Origin: Lactarius indigo
Lineage: Eukaryota; Basidiomycota; Agaricomycetes; Russulales; Russulaceae
Assembly (NCBI GenBank): GCA_025766275.1
Contig: JAFKAC010000024.1
Location: 558,001-622,000 of the forward strand
DNA: 64,000 nucleotides
Direction of reading: 5' to 3'
Numbering within the stretch: position 1 is the first letter of the stretch; each line of letters starts with the position of its first letter. Of this stretch, positions 57,036-64,000 are shown one piece after another. Under the pieces are notes generated by a model, which did no database searches, was not told the origin of the DNA, and worked only from the letters and a program-made list of their open reading frames with translations. Made by a program: the position numbers and the translations under genes.

Positions 57036-59059
57036 AAATCTTGCAGTATGAGGTCTTTTACCTCATCCGTACTATTGGCCACTTGCGTAAGCCATTCCTT
57101 TGCTTGTTCTTTCGCGGTTTTCGTGCTTGCCGTGTTAATTTGTGGTATGGGGGTTGCGCTGACCGACGGCGTTGCGTAGCCGGGTAGCGATGGTTCATAC
57201 TGCGATACTGGCCCTGGGGGCCACGCGGTCTCGGTCATTCTACTGCTTGATGGGGCATTCTGCCACTGCCCCTGCTGTTGTGGGTGTGGGCAGTTTCGTG
57301 AGAGATGTCCTGGTGCGTGACAGTTATAGCAAAGGACGTTCCTTAAGTCCCTTCGAGATCCGCCTCTTCCTCGTCCTCTAGTTCCGGGTCCTCCTCGTGG
57401 TGGGAATGGTGGTGGAGACCACATGTGGGGTAGTTTGTTGAAGTCGATGTCTTCCGACCCCGCAAGTCTTACCTTGGCGCGATCGGCGGAGGTGTCCATG
57501 GCCCACGGGTTGGTCTGGGGCAAGTTCTGCGGTAGTGCCCATCCTGCGTTGCCGCTTTGTTTCTTCGGCTGTGTGGTCGTATTCTTATACTCGTTAAGCC
57601 TTGCTTTGAGGTGTATGTAGTTCTTTTGCCGTTTGAGAACTGCCCTCTTCCAGTCGTCGAACGTGATTGGATCGTCGAATTGGAAGGCGTTTTTGAATAA
57701 TTCTCTCGGCAGACCCAATGTAAAGAGGTCGATGGTTTGGGGTTCGTTGAGGCGGTAGTGAGCTTTCCGTGCTAGTTGCTCAAAATCGTTGACGTACTTG
57801 TCAACGTCCTCTCCCGTCATCTTGAAGCCCTTCCTTAGTATTGCTTGCGCTTGCTCTTGTTCTAATGTGTTTTCGAATCGCTGGCTGAATCCATCAGCTA
57901 CAGCATCCCAGAGTTCCCGTGTGTAGGGACTGATTCCTCGTTGTATTTGCCTATTGAGCCAGTTCAGGAAGGACAAGACCCATTCGCTGACTGCTCCTCC
58001 TTTGATGTAGGATAGGAACAGGAGGCACCTCCTGTAGTCGTTTCGCATGATGGGGGCGTCCAAGTTCATTCCCCAGTATACGTGCCACTGCGTTAGAAAT
58101 TGATCGACTTTAAGTCTGTCGCCGTCAAAAATAGAAGGTGGCTCGCCGGTGAGTTTCTCATTATGACCTCCTCCTCCGGCGCCGCCTCCTCCACCGCCTC
58201 CCCCACCGCCTCCTCCACCGCCTCCTCCCGGCGGTCCCAGCGGTGGCCCTCATGGCGGTTCGGTTCTTCTCAGGTCAAAGGGAATTCCTCCATTTGGTGG
58301 CGGTGGTGGGTCGTCACTCGGGCCTCCCACTCCTGGTGGTAATTCTATGCCCAGAGGTCTTCCCGACGGTGGATCTCCCCTATCGGATCCTATGGCTCGA
58401 AATATTGCGGCGTCATCGGCCGTCATTCGTCGTCCGGTTTCTGGGTTGATGGGCATAAGGATCGCCCTTACCTCGTCTCGTGCTGCGCGTGCTTCTTCCA
58501 TTGCGACTTCTTCCATTGCCTGTGTCAAGGTTGCCATGATGGCTGGTGATCGGATGTGAATTGGTTCTGGTTCCGTAATGTGTGCGGACTCAGCTCGTTC
58601 AATGAGGAGATCCTGTATGGCTCCTCCACTAGTTTCTGTCTGGTTTGGCTCTCGCCCTTCGCTTTCTTCCTGACTTTGTTTGCCTTCTTCGGCTTCTTCT
58701 GATACTACTTCTCCAGTAGAGTGTTCTCGTATTTGCCCGTCGATGGGGCCCCAGTCAGCTCGGCTATTGAGTTCTCGTGCATCGATGTCGCAGTTGTATC
58801 TGGGTCCTGCTGGTCGTATAATGTCCCACTGAGAGTCTACGGGATTCCACGTAACTTCTACCCAGCACAGGTGGTCGAAGTTAAACTCAACTGGTCGGAA
58901 CCTAGTAGGTCCGTTAAACTCCACGAAATATCCAGTCTCTTCTTGTCTGTCCCTCCAACTGGCAGCTTGTAAAAAGCGCGTGGGGATGTTGCGTTCTCCT
59001 CTTCTTGGGAGCGAATAAGGACGGAAGTTCGTCCACTGGTCTCTTGTTGTTACGGCCAC
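57005..59059 (-). pseudogene. gag: Gypsy B Gag with one TGA codon
   Basis: The frame from 59059 to 57005 is interrupted only by TGA at 58250-58252, inside a proline/glycine-rich linker. The N-terminal domain (TRFRPVEFNFDHLCWVE), capsid-like region (FLTQWHVYWGMNL, encoded just upstream of 58069) and CCHC knuckle CYNCHAPGHLSRNC match A. The poly-glycine stretch after the stop is expanded relative to A. Confidence 0.92.
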
Positions 59060-59065
59060 GGTGGG

Positions 59066-59076
59066 ATCTTGGTCTT
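59066..59076 (-). promoter_or_regulatory. Primer-binding site of gypsy B, self-priming type
   Basis: AAGACCAAGAT on the element strand, two bases after the 5' LTR, identical to A and complementary over 11 bases to the LTR segment predicted to start the mRNA. Confidence 0.68.
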
Positions 59077-59078
59077 AA

Positions 59079-59601
59079 TGTAACGTCGCCACGACGTTAG
59101 CTCGACTTGAGCTTGATGGAGGCGGTAACGACTTAGCGAATGTCCTGACACGACGACGCGAAGGTCCGTGCTCTTGCCTTAGTGAATACGCGAAGGTACA
59201 CCGGCAGGATTCCGATTTCTTCGTACTAAGTTACAATAGGAGTTGACAGTCTTAGAGAGGGAGAGAGAGAGAGAGAGAGAGAGAGATGTAGAGAACAGAA
59301 AGAAGTGACGATTCAAGAAGACCAAGATGGTGTATCTTGGTCTTCACAAGCAGTCTTAAATACAGTTTGAGCAGGCTTTCAAGCGCTGCTATGAGTCACA
59401 GTAAAGTAGCGTCCAACGTATCGCGTAAGTAGCTCGAATCCTAATACTACTACTACTAGTATTAGTGGCGTAGTCCTCAGTCAGCAATCTGCGTGCAATC
59501 TCCTATCGTACTCGTATCACCGTATCGTAAGTCCGCAACTAATATACCTTACCGCCGTAGCTGCAACCAGTACAGTAAGGGTATTTGGCCGAAACGTGAC
59601 A
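59079..59601 (-). repeat. 5' LTR of gypsy B
   Basis: 523 bp, same layout as the 3' LTR; five of the six differences between the two are C/T or G/A changes at CpG. Confidence 0.94.
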
Positions 59602-59662
59602 GGCATGCATTGGGGCATTCCTGCGTTGCATGTTTACCGATAATATGGTTGTACTATGCATA

Positions 59663-61630
59663 TTACACAAAGCTTGAGGGGTTGTCGGTGATGTCGTTGA
59701 ACGATTTGAGGACCTGTTGAAGTTCCGCCCACTGTTCTTGTTGGGACGGGAGTGTTGTAAAGTACTTGAGGTTGACAATGTTGGCGGATTGTTCGATCAG
59801 GGCTGGTGATACGATGGAGTTCCCACCGAACATTGCTAGGAGGAATTCGATCATTTTAACCTTGATGGCGTGTTCTCTCTGCCGTTCCTCGGGCGTAGGT
59901 TCGGGTGTGAAGGTCTCTCCAACTTCGGCAAAGCACTGTTCTCTGGGGATGGAATGGAGGAGGTATAAGCGTGGTGTGACCTCAGTCCTATTGTGTTTGT
60001 CGCTATATTGGTCGGCAATGCTGTCCAGTTCGATGTAGGCGTCTTTTTCCAGGTGGAAGGTTTTTATGTGGTCAATGATGTCAGTTTTACGGAGCGGGTA
60101 TTGGAATTGTACTGCCAGGCGTGCTTCTATGCTGTCAATCCTGACAAATTTACATTCACCTTTTCCTCCCCACTGTACGTCAAGGTCATTAAGGATGCGC
60201 ATCTCGTCTTCAATATCGGACAGGGGGACGAGTTTGCGAAACACTTTCTGTGTGTCTTGAATGGATGCAACGTGTTGTTCGAAAATCACTGGTACTTGGT
60301 GCCAATCGGGGAGAATGCCGGGAACTACATGGACATCTCCAAAGGAGCCACTCGCTGTGTGGGGGGCCGATGGCGGTGATGTTTTGGTGAGGGGACGAGC
60401 GGGGACTTTGGACGTGAGTTTCTTTGCCGGGGGTACAACCATCGTTGGGTCATAGTTGGATGATCCCGGAACCGACTGGTTGATTCGGTCGCGTCGATCG
60501 CGGAGTCGCTGGTTCTTAGTACGTTTGGTGACTATGGTGAAACCTGTCAGGTTATCATCGTCTACCCTAGCTTGGGGAGACTCTCCTGCAGACGTCGCTC
60601 GCGGTAGATCCGTGGGGACCGGGGGAGCAGCTTCCTTCTCCTTACCCTTGGCAGAGGGTCCGGAGGGGGCAGCAGGGGCAGCGGACAAGGTTGAGGCGAG
60701 GGGGGGAGGCACGAAAGACTTTTTGAGGGGGCAGTTGGGGGAGCGTGCATTGTGACTTCCTTTGCAGTTGATACAGGGAAAGCGACATTGACACGTGCTG
60801 GCCACTTGGTGTTGTGCAGATGTTGGGCAGTGGAAAGCATGAGTGGACGGATGGTGTGATCCTGCGCATATATGACAGATGATGGAGTTGCAAGGAACTT
60901 GGCACGCGGCGGAATCCGTGGCGTGTCCAATGTGGTGACAGCGTCCGCACATCTGGACAGTTGGGTTGTCGCCCGTGATGACAAAGTTGACTAGTTCGTT
61001 GAACATAAAGATGCTGTCACGTTTGACCTGGAGGGCGATTTGGCCGTCCTCGTCCATGTATGCAACTTTAACTGTACCGTGTGGGTTGCGTCCAATATTC
61101 TGGGGGTTTCCCTGCCAGAAAGGGTCAATGCAAATGATCGCATCCTTGAAGGCATTGTTGCGGCGGAGTTCTGTAGTTAGTTCATCACTGTCATAGACGA
61201 CACCTTCGTCACTAGTCATTGGCGTCTTCCAGATCTGGGCATAGGTCCAGCCATCATTAGGGATAAGGTTTCCACGTTTAAGTGGGCCGATCAGTGCATT
61301 GCGAAAGGAGAAGATGGTGCGGAAGGGCACAGCGCCCGCGATGCGATATACGAAGTTGTGGGAAGCGGCATTCGAAGACCATCTGCTGTCTAGGAGGATG
61401 ATGGGGGTTGATGTGAGGCGTTCAATCTCAGAGCGCGCCAACCTGACAATGGTGGAGGGGGGGGTCGAGTAGATGGCCGTCTCAAGTTCAGCGTTGTCTA
61501 CTCCTTGGCCTCTGATGACCGTGACTTCCGTAATATTGGCTTTGTTGTGGCGAGCGGCAGCTTCGCCACTGCTCTTGCCGTTGTTGTTTCGTCCTGTGGA
61601 CATCATGGTGTTTCGTGCAAGGGTAGAGTT
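59663..61630 (-). pseudogene. Non-LTR ORF1, C-terminal part (zinc knuckles)
   Basis: Open frame of 662 residues whose first seven codons lie in the solo LTR; native sequence starts at about 61630 (TLARNTMMSTGRNN). It contains a region of RNA-binding type (VTVIRGQGVDNAELE) and three cysteine-histidine knuckles (CGRCHHIGHATDSAAC, CHICAGSHHPSTHAFHC, CINCKGSHNARSPNC) as usual for ORF1 of fungal non-LTR elements. It ends one base before the ORF2 start at 59661, suggesting coupled translation. The protein would coat the RNA. Together with 62172-62814 it forms a full ORF1. Confidence 0.82.
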
Positions 61631-62171
61631 GTTGAAGCGCAGAACTAACAAGCAAGAGATAAGCTGGAACAGCTAGAGACAGACAAGTTACTTCAGAGGT
61701 AGAAGGAACTCTAATACCATTACTACACACCTAGAGACAGACAAGTTCTATAGAACGTCTTATAAGTAAAGGTGAAAGGAGTAAGGTAGAGAAAGGAACT
61801 TACACTTCAGAGGTAGAAGGAACTCTGAAGTGTAGAGGCGAAAACAGCAGTCCTTATATACAGGACGCTTAGCTAATAATGGTCTGTGCGCACTGGTGAC
61901 CTGAACACAATACAGGTGGTCTGTGTGCCAGAGGGAGAAACACCATTGGATGGCAGAAAACAATAGCTGCCTAAAGCAGACAATACTGGTATCTTAACAA
62001 TAGAAAGAACAATAAGAACCATATATGGATCTGGTAATAAAGATAAACAAAAGTGGTCCGTATGAGTCCAGAGTGTCCATAAGTCCATAAGGGACAGATA
62101 CCATTTTTAGTATGTGGGCTGACTCAATCAGATCCCACAAGACATGTGACTTTAACAGTCGCATCTCAACA
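61631..62171 (-). repeat. Solo LTR inside ORF1
   Basis: 541 bp from TGTTGAAGCG to CTCAACA on the plus strand, inverted ends TGTTGA/TCAACA, target duplication AGAGT at 61626-61630 and 62172-62176. Removing it and one AGAGT restores the ORF1 frame. It contains 'acagacaagtt' repeats near 61678 and 61737. Copia or gypsy origin cannot be told. Confidence 0.8.
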
Positions 62172-63344
62172 AGAGTTGGTGGACTGTTGCTTAACAGCCT
62201 TCTGCGTGACGATAGACGACCAAGAGGGAGGGAGATTGGCCGCTGGAGTAGGCTTGGTGGACCAATTAATGGGAGGTGGGAGGCAGTTGTCGCTCACAGT
62301 GGGTGGGGCGTCTGTAGGGTCATCAGCTCGGGCCATGTGGCTCGGAGCCTCATCCATTACAGCGGCCGATGTACTTGTGGTGTTGGCGGGAGGAGGGGCT
62401 GCCACCACCTCCTTCTGTTTAGCCGCTTTCGATCCTGCGTTTGGTTTGCCATTGAGGATGGTCTCAATGCGCTGATCTTGTGCCAAGACCTTTTCTTCAA
62501 GGCGTGTAATGGTGCCTTGGATCAGTCGGAGCATCGAAACGAGCTCACTGTTGCCGCTGCCCAAGGGCGCGGGAGCGACAGGGGCTGCAAGTTTTGACAG
62601 CGACCAGGCCATCGACACCAGGAGAGGGGCCGTCTGGGCAGTAGCCTCAGGCGGTGGCAGTTCAGGAGCAACTGCTGGGATAGATGATTGGGGTGGTGCG
62701 AGCGGAGGTTCAGCGTTGCGGGAGATCGCGTGCATTGAAGCCCCTACACCGCCGTTAGAGTCCAGACGATCGGCGAGGGTGTCGATCGGGTGGTCTTCAG
62801 CCATAGGGGAGAGGGCAAGAGGGGAGCTTGCAGGATGGGGTGGGATGGTGATTGGGAATGGAATGGGTCTGGTGACATCGACTGTGTAGTTGGTCTCAGG
62901 TTCAGAGATGTCTGATCCGATTTCGGGGTCGACTGTTCGGACGCGTTTGAACCGAACAGGGGTCAGGGTCACGTTGCTGTCCACCTGAAGGGGGGCCTTG
63001 GGCGGGGTGTGCGGGGCCCATTCAGGGGACGGTGATGAACAGCATACATAAAGACCATACTCACAGTGGACAAGAGGACTGTGGTGAGATATGGAAGGTA
63101 GCTGGAAGCAGAGGTGTAACAGGGGATCTTGCAAGTAAAGCAGGGAGTCTGGCACACAACAGTGAGGAACTGATGTGGACCAGGAGCGTACAAGCCTACT
63201 ACTTATACTATACAGGAGAGTGACACTAGTACAAGAGAGGTAACATAGGGTCACAGAGTACAAGAGACGTTGTTCTACATGTGGGACAAAGGAGTGTGCT
63301 AATGGAGAACAAGGAGCACAGAACAAAGAGAGTCCAGATGTCAT
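62172..63344 (-). pseudogene. Non-LTR 5' region and ORF1 N-terminal part
   Basis: Frame open from 63344. The first ~150 codons are Cys/Ser/Leu-rich and look like 5' leader; a likely start is the ATG at 62814 (MAEDHPIDTLADRL). A predicted coiled coil (LIQGTITRLEEKVLAQDQRI) and an Ala/Pro-rich linker lead to SWSSIVTQKAVKQQ, where the solo LTR cuts the gene. ORF1 proteins form trimers through such coils in related elements. Confidence 0.65.
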
Positions 63345-64000
63345 GAACCACCTGCTACATTTCCTTCTTGTCCTTATCTGATCTATCTCCTTTCTTGACA
63401 GTTACCTTTCTTGAACCTATGCTTCCCTTTTATCCGATTGCTCTAGCACCTTCTGTGCTATTCTTACCCTTCTCCTGCTTTGCTGGCATAACACCATCTT
63501 GCACAATGTTGACACCATCTTGCCAGCACGTTATCCTATCTATAGCAACCAGTAGCACTATGTGCTCAGGCGCAATCCTGTACTATATAAAGGAACCCTG
63601 TAGTGCACATAATGATCAGCGGTGGCTTATGTAATTGATACCCCCAACCGACGGTGAGATTCTTTAATAGTTCATACTCAGCCGGCGCCGGCCGACGGCG
63701 GAGATTCCGCCATAATTGATACTCCAACCGATGTCGGCTGGGTCGGAGATAGTCGGGAATAGTTGGGGATTGATGAGTTACTCGAACACAGAATAGAAAG
63801 GCTTAGAGGTGGCTATTATATGTGTAGTATCCAAAGGTGATGTGTAATCAATCAAAGGAGCAAGACTCAGGCATATAAGACCATCCACTCAGATATGTGC
63901 AAGCACATCAAATGAATACAAGTGAAACAGAATATATAAGGAGTGTCTGATCACAGGTGACTGTCAATTGATAGTCTATGCATATTAGGGAGAATATCTA
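63345..64000. other. Right edge: no gene, terminus-like repeats
   Basis: No convincing coding sequence. At about 63635-63750 the phrase 'aattgatac-cc-aaccga' occurs twice, with CCAACCGACGG, GGCCGACGGCGG and CCAACCGATGTCGG, similar in style to the KDZ terminus motif. It may be the left end of another DNA transposon running out of the window. Confidence 0.4.

Larger units (their letters stand above)
51744..59601 (-). mobile_element. Ty3/gypsy chromovirus B, full length but with stops
   Basis: 7858 bp, LTRs 51744-52266 and 59079-59601 (523 bp each, about six differences by eye), target duplication GGCAT (51739-51743 and 59602-59606). Gag and pol are full length with four in-frame TGA codons. 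Related to A throughout but clearly a different subfamily. Confidence 0.95.
48355..63344 (-). mobile_element. Non-LTR (Tad-like) retrotransposon with nested insertions
   Basis: Order on its strand: 5' region and ORF1 (63344-59663, split by a solo LTR), ORF2 start at 59661, gypsy B inserted after about 20 codons of ORF2, then the rest of ORF2 down to 48355. The 3' end and tail are missing. Confidence 0.85.

Overview
This window looks like a heterochromatic transposon nest from a basidiomycete (Agaricomycete-type) fungus. The evidence is a KDZ-family transposase with the CxC2 cysteine cluster, GT-AG introns of about 45-70 bp, Ty3/gypsy chromoviruses whose integrase ends in a chromodomain, a Ty1/copia element and a non-LTR element with endonuclease, RT and RNase H. 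I see no host housekeeping gene, tRNA, rRNA or CRISPR array.

Layout. 1-338 is the edge of a gypsy-type LTR that cuts a Ty1/copia pol (339-3217, its 3' LTR from 3225). That copia element sits at the broken end of a minus-strand gypsy pol fragment (3394-about 5031). From 5040 to 41838 lie two large KDZ DNA transposons in opposite orientation. E1 (5040-about 18863) reads X(-), Y(-), Z(+), W(+), KDZ(+). E2 (19570-41838, with about 126-bp terminal inverted repeats) carries the same five genes in mirror order: KDZ(-), W(-), Z(-), Y(+), X(+). A piece of a third KDZ-type terminus (18864-19560) lies between them. E2 is interrupted inside a 32-bp minisatellite by a complete, nearly pristine gypsy chromovirus, element A (33267-40920, target duplication ACACG). 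Right of E2 comes the 5' half of a gypsy element (protease, Gag, extra upstream ORFs, LTR; 41839-47632). It is probably the same element whose RT-integrase half lies at 3394-5031, so the KDZ pair sits inside an old gypsy copy.

48355-63344 is a minus-strand non-LTR retrotransposon. It was split by a second gypsy chromovirus, element B (51744-59601, target duplication GGCAT), and by a solo LTR (61631-62171, target duplication AGAGT). Its truncated 3' end abuts an inverted copy of its own 5' end (about 47995-48354). The right edge (63345-64000) has no gene but shows terminus-like repeats.

How the genes work together. The KDZ elements seem to be self-contained units: a ten-exon transposase plus four accessory genes. 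Z has a Zn2Cys6-type cysteine array, W is a small acidic protein, Y is proline-rich with a conserved C-terminal exon, and X has a weakly HMG-box-like stretch. The accessory genes keep order, orientation and many exon lengths between two clearly diverged copies, which suggests they matter to the transposon. Gypsy elements A and B both show an 11-nt match between the predicted mRNA 5' end and the primer-binding site, as in the self-primed Tf1 group. LTR differences and stop codons in the gypsy elements are mostly explained by C-to-T change at CpG.
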